Positions 46,500-58,767 of a stretch of 64,000 nt of DNA are shown here, one piece after another. The notes below the pieces were generated by a model. The model searched no databases, had not been told where the DNA came from, and worked only from the letters and a program-made list of their open reading frames with translations. Source of the DNA: Tretioscincus oriximinensis (lineage: Eukaryota > Chordata > Lepidosauria > Squamata > Gymnophthalmidae); assembly GCA_022410635.1 (NCBI GenBank), contig JAJVDF010000044.1:2318465-2382464 (forward strand), in the 5' to 3' direction. The position numbers were made by a program, and so were the translations under genes. Within the stretch, counting starts at the first letter, position 1, and each line of letters begins with the position of its first letter.

Positions 46500-46625
46500 C
46501 TTCTTCAGTATTTGAAGAAGTAGATGTGTCTACGAAAACTCATTCTGCCCCCTCGCTCTTGTGAGTCTCTGAGTGCTGCAAGCCCCCCTTGTTGGATTTT
46601 CTTTCAGTGTAGTTTGCTATCAAAA
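46500..46625 (+). mobile_element. Foldback repeat family F, single arm
   Basis: Reads gcttcttcagtatttgaaga (apex), agtagatgtgtctacgaaaa, ctcattctgcc, ttgtgagtctctgagtgctg, ttgttggattttctttcagt. Confidence 0.75.
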
Positions 46626-46972
46626 AAGCTGTGTTGATGCCAAATGATAGGTTGCAGAAATTAGAGATTTCTATTTCTGGAAGAAGCTATAGCACAGGGA
46701 TATAGCAAACTACCTGAAAAGCAGAGGGTTGTTGGTTCAATCTCCAGCTTCTAGTTGAAATAGGCAATAGAGATGCTCACATTTAGTCAACCATTTGTCA
46801 ATCATGAACAACCATCTCTGGGTGCAGTAAATGGCAGTAGTTCTCCAAGAAGTCGGGTTCCTGAAGCTGCTAGATGTTGCTGAAAATAAATGAAGAAAAT
46901 CTGGTTCAGAGATGGGCAACACTTGACCTTCTATGTAACCCTTGGTCTTGGTCTCGGTCCTAATATCTTCAT

Positions 46973-47120
46973 TTTGGCCCTGTCCACATAAAGCCTTATT
47001 CTGGATAATATCTCAGGACAGAACCTGGCCATACACATGCCAGTATAGACTATGGCAGACATCATTTGGTTAGCAGGCTCCTATTCCAAGGTACAGCCCA
47101 GGATAATGTCCCATCTAATC
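46973..47120. mobile_element. M1-type palindromic MITE, copy 3
   Basis: Has ttggccctgtccacataaag, ccttattctggataatatct, cacatgccagtatagactat and a decayed right arm (ctattccaaggtacagccca, ggataatgtccc). Confidence 0.6.
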
Positions 47121-48190
47121 CTGCAAGAAGCAAAGAAGGAGTCTCTTGCTAAGAAGCTGTGTGATACCTACATAAATATGAAAAGCCAGCTGAACAGTCC
47201 TGTATAATTACATCTTCTGAATTAAATTTCTGTAAGGCATGGTTGGCCTCTATGTTTTCATGCATGGATGCTCTTTGGTCTGCTTTGAGAAGCAAAACGT
47301 GATAATGTGTGACTGTTGTCCTCCAAAACCTACTTCTGCTTTAGACCTTTCATTGTTGTTTTTCATACGGACCTTAGCACTACCAGGAGACTTGCTCACT
47401 GTGTGTTTCTTTCTGCTTTAAACCATCAGTTGACGAGAACAACACCTGGCTGGCAGGATGTTTTGACTGACCAGCTATTAAAGCCAATCTCTTTATGTAA
47501 ATCAACACCCAATTTGAGGAGTTTTAAAATATCAATATTTATACACTATTTACCAAGCAGAACTATTTATTTTTTGCAGGACTGAAAGTTAACTGCTGCA
47601 GTCTGTGTTCAAGCCTGACACTGCTCCTCTAACTTTTCATATTAGTGTTTTCATTTTATTTGTGGCCTTTGGGCACTTGACATGATGACACTGTGCTGAT
47701 TCAGAGAAATAAACTTCATGAAAGAAATAAGCAAGACCAGGTGATAAGAAGGACTGACAAAGTATTTAATCTCTAGTTAGCATGATCAGATCCACTGTAA
47801 TGTGGTTAGGAAATATTGTATAAAATCAATGATTTTGTGGCATTTATTCTTTCCAATATTAATGCAAAATTAGAGCTTACATAGAATGCCTTATTGGTCA
47901 GCAAGNTGAGACACTTGCCTTGGATAGCAAATTGGAGGAGAACAGTACATTGGAATCCTATACCCTAAAGACAGCAGTTAAATATACAGTAATAGGTTTT
48001 CACAAGAAAGCGTAGGATGCAATTAAATGTAAGTTGTGCCCCAACAAGCTCCTTGAATTCTAGCAGTGAAAAAGTGGGACTGATGCTCTTACTCTTGCTC
48101 CTGACAGAACTTGCTCAGTCTTGATTGAACTAATTAATCTTTCAAAAAGTATTAATTCTGGACCTGATTCCCAGTGCTTGATATCATCAT
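47121..48190 (+). other. Intron DNA, no gene
   Basis: Unique-looking AT-rich sequence; nothing recognised. Confidence 0.4.
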
Positions 48191-48610
48191 AAAATTTATA
48201 TCCTAAGTAATAAAAGGCGTGGGGAGAGTTCAGCATTCTGAGGTATAATGATGGGGCTCGGAACTTTGGGAGCCTCCANAGACCCAATGATAAGGTTCAG
48301 AACTTTGGCTCCCTACAGAGATCAGAGTCCTGGGTTGAAAACTGCCTAAAAGACAGAAAACAGAGGGGATATAATCAGTGGACAGTTCTCTAGGTGGAAA
48401 GATGTGAGAAGTGGAATACTCCAAGGTCNGGTACTGGGCAGTGGGGAGAAAAACNGTAAGAAANGAACGAAACAGAGAAGCAGCAAGTGAAAAGGGGGAT
48501 AGGAGAGGGCAAGGGAGTGAGTGAATGGGTGGAGACATGGATGGGAGCAAGGGGGAAGAGGGCTAGACCCTGTTGCATTATCGTAACGAAATGGGCTAAT
48601 TCCACTGGTT
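48190..48610 (+). mobile_element. Dispersed repeat family V, two-core copy
   Basis: Starts at tcctaagtaataaaaggcgt, then ggagagttcagcattctgag, two core units with anchors 39 bp apart (48274 and 48313), agagtcctgggttgaaaact, a purine-rich part (gcagcaagtgaaaaggggga, taggagagggcaagggag), and ends cgaaatgggctaattccact. It is the most complete guide to the family's block order. Confidence 0.75.
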
Positions 48611-51379
48611 AATAAAATAATATAGCTTTGCTACGTGGCCACTCAGTTGTTCTTTCCATCCTAATGCCACTTGAGGTGCCATTAACAGCTGATCCAGATG
48701 TCTTTTGTCCACAGCAATCTGTTGATGAGTGTAGGAATGAAATAGAATTTCGGATTGTGTAAAATGGTTGCTATAAACTCTGGTATATCCTCCCAGACTA
48801 TTTGAACGCTTGGCACCCCCAATCATAAATGGAAGCAGTCACCTCTAATCCCACACTGACTCATAATTTGAGGAAGTTGTATTAATAATGTGAGTAATTC
48901 TACCAGTCCCTGCAGTGGTAATTGGTAAGAAGACTCATCACTGGTACAGATTTTATAATAATAGATCGTACAAAGAGCTCCATTTAGAGTTACTTCTTCA
49001 TCTTTTAATAAAATAAAAATCATTTCTGCACTGCATTAACATAGATCAATTGAATAAGGATTGCTTCATTCTGAAAATTTTAATTTGTTATGAAGTAACT
49101 ACCAAAATTCCTTAGGATTGCTTCATGATAGAATAAGCTTGTTTGGCATACTGTATTAAATTAAAATAATCTAAATTAAAATATATTTTATTACAATTAT
49201 ATTGTTTTCAAGTTGGAACTGTTTGTCATTAAATCCAAGTTTTGATGATAGTATGGAGTGTCACATTTAATACTGAATATAAGATAAAATCATGTCCAGT
49301 TTTAGAGTTCAAGTTAATTGAACTAATATGTTAAACTTAGCACCTGGGATTGTTCTCTGATTCATGTTTTAATCATATTCTTGATTCTGTAAAAGTATAA
49401 AATGTAACTGGTACTATGACCTAACATTTTACATGTTCTATATCTTGGACTTTTTAATGATCTCATTGTGACTCCTTATGCAGGTTTCTTTGTAGTCAAT
49501 GAAGAATATGCGAATTGGAAGGGGAATTTGAGTAACTGATCATCTGTTTTTCTATATTGATATGAGTTGATGTGATTGGAAACTTGTAATGTGGCATTAG
49601 AAATTATTGTATTAATTGATTTTCAAAAGCCTGACAATACCTTTACTTTGATACCTTTTTCAGTTGATCTTTAGTCTTGAAGAAAGAGTCAACTCTGGAC
49701 TTATTTTCTGGCTTAATCCCATCTTTGGGACGAAACATGAACTGAAGAAGATTAAAAGTAAACATGTGACCATAGCCTTAGGTATTTATTATGGAGAACA
49801 GAGAGCGGATATGTGACAGGTAGTGATGACTGGTGGTCTGAGAGAGGTATACTAAAAATACTAATCATGGATGTATAAGGTTTTCAAAATCAGCAAATTT
49901 CTTATGTGATACTTTGGGCTATAGCTGTGTTGGTTGCCGCTGATGGCCATTAGTTTGACTCATGAATAGTAGAGGAAGTTATATTCACTTGATCCTTTTT
50001 TCACCTTGTGTTCTACTTTGAGTTACAATAATAGAAAAAAATATGTGAAAAAGTCTGAACCATACTGCAGGGATGATGGGGGTCAANATATCAGTTAGTA
50101 GAACGGTGTAGTAGAATGCCTTAACACTGAGTGTTGGAGTTGTGACTATGTTGAGGGTAAAGTTAAATTCCTGCCATTATGAAAGAGAATCTTAAATCTG
50201 GGTCATATCTGTGTTCTGATTTAGGCACTTTCCCCACCTGTCCATTTGCCTCACTTTACAAACGCTAAAAAAACACGTTGGCAGCTTGTCCCTATTTTGT
50301 TTTCCATTCAGCTGCTGCCTTTCTTCTGCCTGCGCTTTCCTAACTGCAACCCCCAGAATTCCCTGTGACTCTGCCTGCTGTTCCCAGACAGTCTACTCCA
50401 ATAGCCAATGAAATGTTTACATTTGCATAAAGCAGCTCTCTGAGAGATTCTTCTTTGAAACTTTAAAATGGAGGACCTGTTTACACACAGAGCCTTATTC
50501 TGGGTAACATTTCGGAGACTTGTGGAAATTGCATGATATGAGGAGGCTGTTNACGGTGCTCTAAAGACTTTCAGAGTTCATGGATGGCTGGACACGCGCT
50601 CCATGGGTCAGATAGAAGGTAAATTCGCCTTCAAAGCACTTTATATAGGGAATAGAGATTGGGTCTAAGTTCCAGTCCATTTTCAGAGTGAGAGAACCCA
50701 TTGGCAAAGTGGGAAAATCAAACTGCTGACAAAAGCCAGTAGCAACAGTAGGAGATCTGTAGGGATCTCAGTTGCACCACTGTGTTGTCCAAGTCTTGGG
50801 GGTGCTTCTGGGTTCACTAGGACTCAGAAGGTCCTCAAGGATAGTCACCTCTTAGGCAGATGAGACTTCATGTCCATCAGAGATCGGGGCAAAGTGAGAG
50901 GCAAAGTGTCTGGAAACAGCCACCCCTGACAGGACCTCCCCCCAATGTCCATTGCCCTGGAGAAGTTTTCTATGCCTGCTCTGTCCAGCAGCCCATCCCA
51001 ATGTGCATCGAAGAGCCCAATGGACACGCTTTCATGATGGGCAAACTGTTGCTAATGCAGAGGAAACGCAAATTGTGTTTCTTTGTAGTTGTGATGTTCG
51101 TCTGAGGGAATTCTGCTCGCTATTGGATTGACACATGGCCAACCCATTTTCCATTTGCAGTAAATGGAAATCGACTCTGGCTAGCGCTGATCCACANAAC
51201 TTTCATGCCCGTTTCATACCCTATGTTGGTATGGGCTAAAAGTAGACTTAAAATTACCCAGATCATTTCAGATCTCAATCCACTTTGAAGCTATAAACTC
51301 TTTTTTGTTTTGTCATGTGTGGACAGGGATTTGGATGCAGCTTTAAGAAAATTCTGTTTAATGAACAAGGCCTAACACT
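48611..51379 (+). other. Mostly unique intron DNA
   Basis: AT-rich. Small remnants of the foldback family near 49640-49765 and of M1 near 50466-50520 are visible. No gene. Confidence 0.4.
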
Positions 51380-51397
51380 TGTAACAGTTTGGTTCTT

Positions 51398-52549
51398 TTT
51401 TTTTTTTTTAATTTCTTTATTGATATATATGAAATATGACATGTTAAAATTCACACTTGTAAGTACACACATATATATGTTGAAACCAACCATTACTCCA
51501 TTCATGTCATGAATTATGACATGTTAAAANNNNNNNNNNNNNNNNNNNNNNNNNNNNNNNNNNNNNNNNNNNNNNNNNNNNNNNNNNNNNNNNNNNNNNN
51601 NNNNNNNNNNNNNNNNNNNNNNNNNNNNNNNNNNNNNNNNNNNNNNNNNNNNNNNNNNNNNNNNNNNNNNNNNNNNNNNNNNNNNNNNNNNNNNNNNNNN
51701 NNNNNNNNNNNNNNNNNNNNNNNNNNNNNNNNNNNNNNNNNNNNNNNNNNNNNNNNNNNNNNNNNNNNNNNNNNNNNNNNNNNNNNNNNNNNNNNNNNNN
51801 NNNNNNNNNNNNNNNNNNNNNNNNNNNNNNNNNNNNNNNNNNNNNNNNNNNNNNNNNNNNNNNNNNNNNNNNNNNNNNNNNNNNNNNNNNNNNNNNNNNN
51901 NNNNNNNNNNNNNNNNNNNNNNNNNNNNNNNNNNNNNNNNNNNNNNNNNNNNNNNNNNNNNNNNNNNNNNNNNNNNNNNNNNNNNNNNNNNNNNNNNNNN
52001 NNNNNNNNNNNNNNNNNNNNNNNNNNNNNNNNNNNNNNNNNNNNTAATTTTTGTATCTATCTTTAATTATTAGCTTATAAAGTATTCCTACTAATGATTT
52101 TCCACCTTGTATTTTTTTATGTATTAAATTTTCATACTCCGATAATGTCTCTCTCATTTTTTGTATTATTAGTGGTTTATTTATAAAGTTATATATTGCT
52201 GCTTCTGTTAACCATTGCAAAGGTGTTTCTCTCATTTCTCTCAGCCTCTCCATAGTCCATGGGACCCCTCCTTCATATAAGTCTTGGATAGTTCTTATTC
52301 CTTTGTTTTTCAACATCTGTACATATTTAGCTACGTTTTCTTCTCCATTACTGTTTATTATCTTTAATGTGGCAATTTTATAAGAGTCCATTTTGAATTT
52401 CCTCTGGATTTGACGCCATACTTTCCATGTTGCTGTAAATGGTGGTAACCATTTGTTAGTTAGTTGTCTTGGTATATTTTCTTTCATTAATGTATAATTT
52501 TCCATTTCGTTTAATCTTAATTCCATTTTCACCACCTTATATTCTCCTC
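51398..52549 (-). mobile_element. 5'-truncated L1 LINE, ORF2 C-terminal part and poly(A), spanning the gap
   Basis: On the minus strand, 52549-52045 is open and encodes an L1 ORF2 C-terminal stretch (WKVWRQIQRKFKMDSYKIAT, NKGIRTIQDLYEGG, PLQWLTEAAIYNFINKPL). The 3' end has an AATAAA signal and a poly(A) run, seen on + as T at 51396-51410. The 18-bp direct repeat tgtaacagtttggttctt occurs at 51380-51397 and 52550-52567, a clear L1-type target duplication. The open frame and clean duplication suggest a fairly recent insertion. 515 bases of the element are Ns. Confidence 0.9.
51530..52044. other. Assembly gap (515 Ns)
   Basis: A run of Ns inside the L1 insertion. The true length is unknown. Confidence 0.99.
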
Positions 52550-52814
52550 TGTAACAGTTTGGTTCTTCAACTTGTAAAACCACGTTATCTTAAGTGCCTT
52601 TAGGACTGCATCTTCTATTGAATGAATTCCTGTTGCTCAATGTTTTTAATTGTAAACGCCGCAAGTGTGTATTTATCTGTTAGAGGCTGTAGTTGATGTT
52701 CTATCCACCACAGTGGAAAAAACGTCAATACTGCTTATTTCCTTCCGACTTATTAACACTGCCTGGAAAGAGGTGATGTCTAGGTGGACAATAACTAAAA
52801 GGGAACGAAAATAA

Positions 52815-53845
52815 ACATTTATTTATTTATTTATTTATACTTATACCCCGCCCTATACCCGAAGGTCACAGGGCGGCAAAAACAGTAAAACATCACTACA
52901 AAAATTTAAAAAGTATAAAACAATATTAAAAGTAGGGATAGAGATGGCATTTCTTCAGCCAAANGCCAGGCAAAAGAGGTGCGTCTTCAAGGACCTTCTA
53001 AAAGAGTACAATGATGATGATAGACGCACCTCGAGGGGGAGATTTTTCCAAAGACAAGGGGCAACCACTGAGAAGGCCCTAACCCGGTTTCCCACTCCAC
53101 TGGCTGTTGAAAGGGGTGGTACAACCAGGAGGGCCTCTCCTGCAGATCTTAAGGCACGGGCAGGTTGGTATGGAAGAAGGCGTTCCTTTAGATATTTGGG
53201 GCCCAAGTTATTTAGGGCCTTGTAAGTTAAAGTNAAAACCTTGAATTGGGCTCGGTAACGAATGGGCAGCCAGTGCAGCTCTTTCAAGACCGGTGTGATG
53301 TGTGTCCGGCCAGCTGTCCCTGTCAGCAGTCTAGCGGCTGCATTCTGCACCAGCTGTAGCTTCCGAACCGTTTTCAAGGGCAGCCCCATATAGAGCGCAT
53401 TACAATAGTCCAATCTGGAAGTTACCAGAGCAATTGGCTAGATCATCCCTGTTCAGAAGTGGCCGTAACTGGCGAACCAGACGTAACTGGAAGTAGGCAC
53501 TCCTGGCCACTGCCTCCACCTGATTTTCAAGTGTCAGTNCAGAGTCCAGAAGCATCCCAAGATTTCGCACCCGTCTCTTATAGGGTAATTCTACCCCACC
53601 AAGGACAGGGTGCCTCCCCACTTCACGAACCCGGGATGCTCCAACACACAGCACCTCCGTCTTGTCTGGATTCAGCTTCAATTTATTGGCCCCCATCCAG
53701 CCCATCACTGCCTCCAGGCACCTGTCAAGCACTTCAACTGCCTCTCCTGATTCAGATGGAACAGAGAGATAGAGCTGAGTGTCATCTGCATATTGATGGC
53801 ACTTTACTCCAAATCTCCTGATGACCTCTCCCAGCGGCTTCATCT
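52815..53845 (-). mobile_element. L2-like LINE, reverse transcriptase C-terminal half and 3' tail
   Basis: On the minus strand it begins MKPLGEVIRRFGVKCHQYAD, which includes the catalytic YADD, then LSVPSESGEAVEVLDRCLEA, NKLKLNPDKTEVLCVGASR, and after a frameshift near 53405 [14 protein letters not shown] sequence in a new frame, [31 protein letters not shown] and RAFSVVAPCLWKNLPLEVRL. The 3' UTR ends in (AAAT)n at about 52817-52840. It is 5'-truncated just before the YADD region. It is closely related to the split L2 at 11500-12979. Confidence 0.92.
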
Positions 53846-54107
53846 AGAAACAGAATATATAAGTTGCTTGCCAAGTCCTTTCTTCAAACTTTGAAAAAAA
53901 GTGAGAAGTCAAAAATGATGAAACTTTTCCTTTAATAAATGAGACCACAAAGAAAGTAAAGGAAGTGTAACAAAAGTGTGTCGTTTTGCTTCAGTACCAC
54001 AAATCACTTGTCTAGTACAAAGCAGTATTTACATTAGAAAAATATAACATTTCAGTCTTGTTTTAGTTCTGTCCACATTATTCTCATAAATCTTGTACTA
54101 TCAGTTT

Positions 54108-54405
54108 GAAGAAGAAGAACTGGGTTCTTATACCCTGCTTTTCTCACCTTTCAAAGGGACTCAAAGTGGCTTACAAGGCTGACATATTCTATCTTCCCTA
54201 CCAGGCTGTGGTGGTTCCTATGTATCTACCTGCAGTCAGTTGCAATTTCATGCAATTCTTGCTTTTGAATAGCTGGGTTAGCTAGAGCTACAGGCTAGTG
54301 GAAGGTGCTCACCCCTTCCCATGTCCGACACAGGGCTTNGAAACCTGATCTCCCAGATGAGAGACCATTTCCTAAGCAACTGAGCCATTCGTGCCTGCTC
54401 AATTT
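54108..54405 (-). mobile_element. tRNA-derived SINE family B, near full length
   Basis: On + it starts gaagaagaactgggttctta, then caaagggactcaaagtggct, ccaggctgtggtggttccta, gaatagctgggttagctaga, and ends gcaactgagccattcgtgcc. A small deletion after ggcttacaagg removes part of the body. Confidence 0.88.
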
Positions 54406-55464
54406 GAAGCATTTGTTCTCTGTTTCTTCTTAGCTCATTTGTATATTTGCAGAAGGCTTTTGAGGGTCTGCACAGAGATGGGTAGAAGGTAGGTAAGCTA
54501 AAAAGGAGAGAACATTTCTCATATATAAGGCCTTTTTACCCTTGTAATGGAGAATAGTTCAAGCAGTTAGTAGGAACTGAGCATTCACATTTCTATTTGC
54601 TTCATTATTTTCCAGTTACTCCATAAGCATCCTTAAAGTTACCTTAAACTTGTTAAGTAGTCCACAATCATTCCTGTGCTGTGAAAACGTTCTTGTAGAA
54701 AGCGTAAATTCTGTATTCTAGTTTTTCTGTGTTCTACATATCACATGACATATTTTGATTCAAATGCAGCAAGATGAGCCCAGGCATGTAGAACACAGCA
54801 AGGCCTGGTGCACAAACACTTGATATATGTGAATCAGGGTAAATGTTGGTGGCAGGTTTTCTAACTGACAGCTTAGTTATAGGAATGCCAGCTCTGCTGT
54901 GGGTTAAGTTTTCAAATAATCAAAAAGTAGGTGAGGGGGAATGAGGATACAGTATGAAAAGGAAAACAGAAATGGAGGACTCATACTGGATTCATACTTC
55001 CTGTTTCTAGATTAGGACTGGGGGAGTAAGAATGGCAGGAAACATTCATTTTATTGAGGGGATGAACGTGGTTCCAGAGACCATTCTCTGAAGGTATGCG
55101 TAAAAAGCCCCATAGTTTATGTGTTTAAAGTTCTGCATGGTACTGATTTTGAGTGTGTGGGTGGAAAGGAAAATTCATTCTATGAGAGGAAGGTGGGAGA
55201 AGGGGAAGTCAATACACAAATGAGTGCCTGGACAATTCCTCTTCCAGAATGTCATGCCAGCACTAACGTGTCTCCATTGAAAACAATGGAGGTTCTTGGC
55301 CCAAAGCCCATCGGAAAGGACCACAGCATTCCTGTTTCATGATTTGTGGAGTTTCAGGAAGTGCTAAATGGTAGCAAAGCTTCTGCTAAAGTTGCTTGAA
55401 GCATTTTATTTGTCAGCTATAGGGTTTTTTTATTTAAAAAAACACCTCTCTACTTCTTCACCTG
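54406..55464 (+). other. Intron DNA, possibly an old repeat
   Basis: 54590-54740 resembles 23225-23400 (agtccacaatcattcctgtg versus agtccacagtcatttctgta), and 58450-58520 shares a tctgtgttct block. This suggests an old, undefined interspersed repeat. No gene. Confidence 0.4.
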
Positions 55465-55605
55465 CTGGGGTAGCATCTGATGAAGTAGCCATGTCTAGGA
55501 AACCTCATGCTGCCTCCTTATTTCTTGTTAGTCCCTGATGTGCCACAAAACCCCCTTACTAACTAATTTTCTATCCAGACTAATAAGACTACTTCTTTGA
55601 ATATA
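55465..55605 (+). mobile_element. Foldback repeat family F, single arm
   Basis: Reads gcatctgatgaagtagccat, gtctaggaaacctcatgctg, ttcttgttagtccctgatgt, and ends ctaataagactacttctttg. Confidence 0.8.
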
Positions 55606-56474
55606 TATTTTGGGTTTCCATAGTTCTAAATGAGCCAGTGGTCCAGTTCACATTCTGATTCTTTGTACAAACACCATGCATTTTGCAGGCAGTGTTCGTA
55701 TTTTGTGATCAGCAGTTTGCTCAGTGTTTGCACAAACCGTGCCTGACATTTACATTTCATCAAATGATTTTTTTTGCCATTTGCGTGGTTTCCAAGGCTG
55801 ACAGTTACCTTAGAATTACTTCCGAAAAGCTTATATTATATAAAGTCTGGCTGTGCTTGAGCTCACATAAAGAATTATTTTTGAACTGCTCCCTACTCCA
55901 TAGTATGTGGTTCTGTCCTATCTTGAAACTCTTGGATGGGGGAATAGGTTTCCATGTGTCTCCTATTTGCAAAAGGGAACACATTTTATGAGATGTGCTT
56001 GCAAATTAACTCTACCACTATCATTGGCTAAGTCTACATAGCATTTTGTCTGCAGTGGCTATTCGCAGTTTTAGGTCCTTCAATTGATCTGGATCATTGA
56101 ACAATTTTCCTTGGCTTTTATCTGGATTCTACTGGTTATAATCCAGACTATCCAAACGGCAGCAGGACCTTGGGGATGTTCAGGGTTGAATGGGGTCAAA
56201 ATATGTGCATTGTGACCTTTTCTTAGGGTTGTATGAAGCTCTGACCTCATTGCTTATGTGGTTTCCTGTCTAAACTAACTTAAAGAAAGAGATACCTCCA
56301 CAGATATCAAATCATGAATAATAAATAGATGATCTTTCTGAGGCTTTAAAATGATGTTAATTGAAAGCTNGCAAAAAGAATATTTCTTGTTTGAAACACA
56401 AATTCATCCACAGGGAATCTCTTTTAAGTTTATCTCTTAATATTGTATTCAGATACTGCTTTTTTATCCTGCTA

Positions 56475-56524
56475 TAGAGACAACAAAACAAAGCTAGGCA
56501 ACGTGAGCTTTCATAGACAAGTGT
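56475..56524 (-). mobile_element. Foldback repeat family F, left arm remnant
   Basis: aacgtgagctttcatagaca in reverse orientation, facing the forward arm at 56758-56855 with a SINE between them. Confidence 0.6.
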
Positions 56525-56757
56525 AGTAGCCATCCTGGTATACTTGTTGACACTTATCTGGAAGTCTTCCAGTTCAGTTCTGCACTCCTCNGCAAAAGCC
56601 AGCTGGGTGACCTTGGGCTATTCACAGTTCCTTTAACTCTCTCTCAGCCCCACCTACTCCACAAGGTGTCTGTTGTGAAGATTGGAACAGAAGGTTATGT
56701 ACACCACTTTGATTCCTTTCAGGTTGAAAAAAGCGGGGTATATAAACTGACTCTTCA
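56525..56757 (+). mobile_element. Sauria-type SINE (family A) between two foldback arms
   Basis: Head (gtagccatcctggtatactt, ccagttcagttctgcactcc), body (gctgggtgaccttgggctat, ctctctcagccccacctact, cacaaggtgtctgttgtgaa) and BovB-like end (agcggggtatataaactgac). Confidence 0.85.
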
Positions 56758-56855
56758 GAGATGTCTACAAAATCTCATACTGACTATCTTTTTCTTGTTT
56801 CTCTGAAATGCTACAAGAACCCCTTGCTAGATGTTCAGGAACCAGACTAACAGCC
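56758..56855 (+). mobile_element. Foldback repeat family F, right arm
   Basis: gatgtctacaaaatctcata, ctgaaatgctacaagaaccc, cttgctagatgttcaggaac, cagactaacagcc in forward orientation. Confidence 0.65.
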
Positions 56856-57665
56856 ATTTAAATCTGTCTGTCTATAATTGGAATTATGCTTTATTCTGGA
56901 ATATCCAAATTGACTGGAATAAGTAAATTATTTGTGGATGTAGCTGTAGTCTAATATTCAAGAATGCCTGAAGAATGATTTGGCACCAAACAATTCATGC
57001 TTATCCCACTCAGCAGAATGAAGTTTTTAGATAATATTTTCTAACTCGTTGATACTTGAATTGAAGAACTAATATAAAATTGTGTTTTGTTACATAATTA
57101 TTGTAACTATGGTTGATCAAATTATAAAATCCATATCAAAGTTTTTAATTCAATCTCAAAATAAATGTGTTGAATATTAACATGCCATCGTTTTAAATTT
57201 AAAATACGCACTACATATCTGTGGGTTTTTTTGTCTCACTTTCTTGATAATAGTAATCAGCCCCGTTTTAAGGTACATTATAATTTTTCACTTAACAACC
57301 AGTTTCATTGTAACCATAGACAATTTAGTTATCACTTCCAAATATGCTTGTTCTGCAGTGAGTTTAATTCTAACATGATAATTGAAGGCTCAAATAATAA
57401 GTGATAACCCTCTTAGGCTTGTTTAGGCTTAACTTTGGCAAGATCTTCTCAGATTTATTCCTGTTACAGAAATCTTGTTATGGAAGGGAGAACATCCATA
57501 TATAAAGAGTCTTCTGTAGGTATTTTTTTTAAATTTGGGAGATTAAAATAAAGTTACCCATAATGGAAAATGTCTCAGATCAATTTGGTCATGATTTACA
57601 TTGTTCAGTATTTCATGAATCCAAAACAAATGTAATAAAATATTTTTTNAAAAAATAAAAATAGA
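56856..57665 (+). other. Intron DNA, no gene
   Basis: AT-rich; nothing recognised. Confidence 0.4.
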
Positions 57666-57890
57666 TATACCCTGTTTCCCCAAAAATAAGACATCCCTTG
57701 AAAATAAGTTGTAGTAGAGGTTTTGCTGAATTGCTAAATATAATTACGGGATATGGGATATAATATGGGAAGGTTTAATGAATCCTGCATTGATCAGGGG
57801 GTTGGATTCGATGGCCCTGGAGGTCCCTTCCAACTCTATGATTCTATGATAAGGTGCCCCCGAAGGTAAGAGCAACGTCTTTGTTTGTGA
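57666..57890. mobile_element. Mariner-like MITE split by a CR1 tail
   Basis: The left part (taccctgtttccccaaaaat, aagacatcccttgaaaataa, ggttttgctgaattgctaaa) and the right part (aaggtgcccccgaaggtaag) are adjacent blocks of a common vertebrate mariner-type MITE with CCCTGTTTCCCC ends. They are separated by a CR1 3' tail (57765-57850). Confidence 0.7.
57765..57850 (+). mobile_element. CR1 LINE 3' terminus nested in the MITE
   Basis: ggaaggtttaatgaatcctg, ggggttggattcgatggccc, aggtcccttccaactctatg and the terminal ATTCTATG repeat. Confidence 0.85.
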
Positions 57891-58655
57891 TGTGCTCCCT
57901 AAGTTGAGCTGAAATAGGAACTTTCTGGGACATCCATGCTTTCCCGCCATCTCTNAAATGGGTTTGCATGTTTTAACAGCACCCCACAGAACACGGATTC
58001 AGTTTTGATCAGATTTCCCTATCCTTTTTGTTTTGGAAATAACATTTCCTCCTTTTATTCCTTCAGTATATGTTTCCTCCTTTCTGAACTGGCTTCCTGC
58101 CATGGCACAGGAACTTGCCTTTGAAAGCTTTGTTCCTGCAGACCTGTTATGCCAACCATTGAAAATGACTCCTGCCACCTTGGTATGGGCGAATTCTTGC
58201 TCTTGTAACATTAGGCAAGCAGGCAGGCAGATGTGAACTGATGTCAGTGGAATTTCCAGAATAATTTCCAGTTTGACTCAAAAATCATTTGTGATAAGGT
58301 AAGCCTGCACTGCCTACTTCCTGGATATGAGTCTGCTTTCTTGACCCTATAGCACAGTGGTGCCCTGGCTCCCACTAAAAGTCATTCAGATGTATCCCAG
58401 TGCCTTCNAGGGCATGAGAAAAGGTGCCATATTGTATTCCTCAAGTGCATCTTTTATTGGAAATACAAACACTGTGTTCTAGAATTTCTGTGTTCTCCAA
58501 GTGACCTGACATTATTTAATCCAGTCATAGTGGGGAAGGTTGGAATACAGCCCTTACACTTCCAGCTAGTGTGTGGAAATGATTCCTAACAACCATTTTC
58601 TGAAGAAAAACACGTAACTAATACTTGTATTCTGAATATACTGAATATTCTGAAT
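57891..58655 (+). other. Intron DNA, no gene
   Basis: No recognised repeat or gene, apart from the 58450-58520 similarity noted at 54406. Confidence 0.4.
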
Positions 58656-58767
58656 TAGTCCAGCAAAGGGGCTAGTAGCACTTAGAGACTAACAGTAGAA
58701 AGGTAGATGGNAGAAGCTTTCATAGACATTTCTACTAGACTAACATGGCTATTTTTCTGAAATTGAC
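58656..58767. mobile_element. Foldback repeat family F, apex-deleted inverted pair with target duplication
   Basis: The left arm reads in reverse (agtccagcaaaggggctagt, gagactaacagtag, agaagctttcatagacat) and joins directly to the distal end of the forward arm (tctactagactaacatggct, tttctgaaattgact). The direct repeat tattctgaat flanks it at 58646-58655 and 58768-58777. Confidence 0.75.

Noticed and set aside
46680..46765. Possible tRNA gene or tRNA-derived SINE (agagggttgttggttcaatc)
   Set aside because: A B-box-like stretch is present, but I see no cloverleaf, no clear A box and no match to the other SINEs here.
51507..52583. 358-codon open frame across the gap
   Set aside because: Most of it is Ns. 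The readable part is the L1 ORF2 remnant already annotated and is 5'-truncated.
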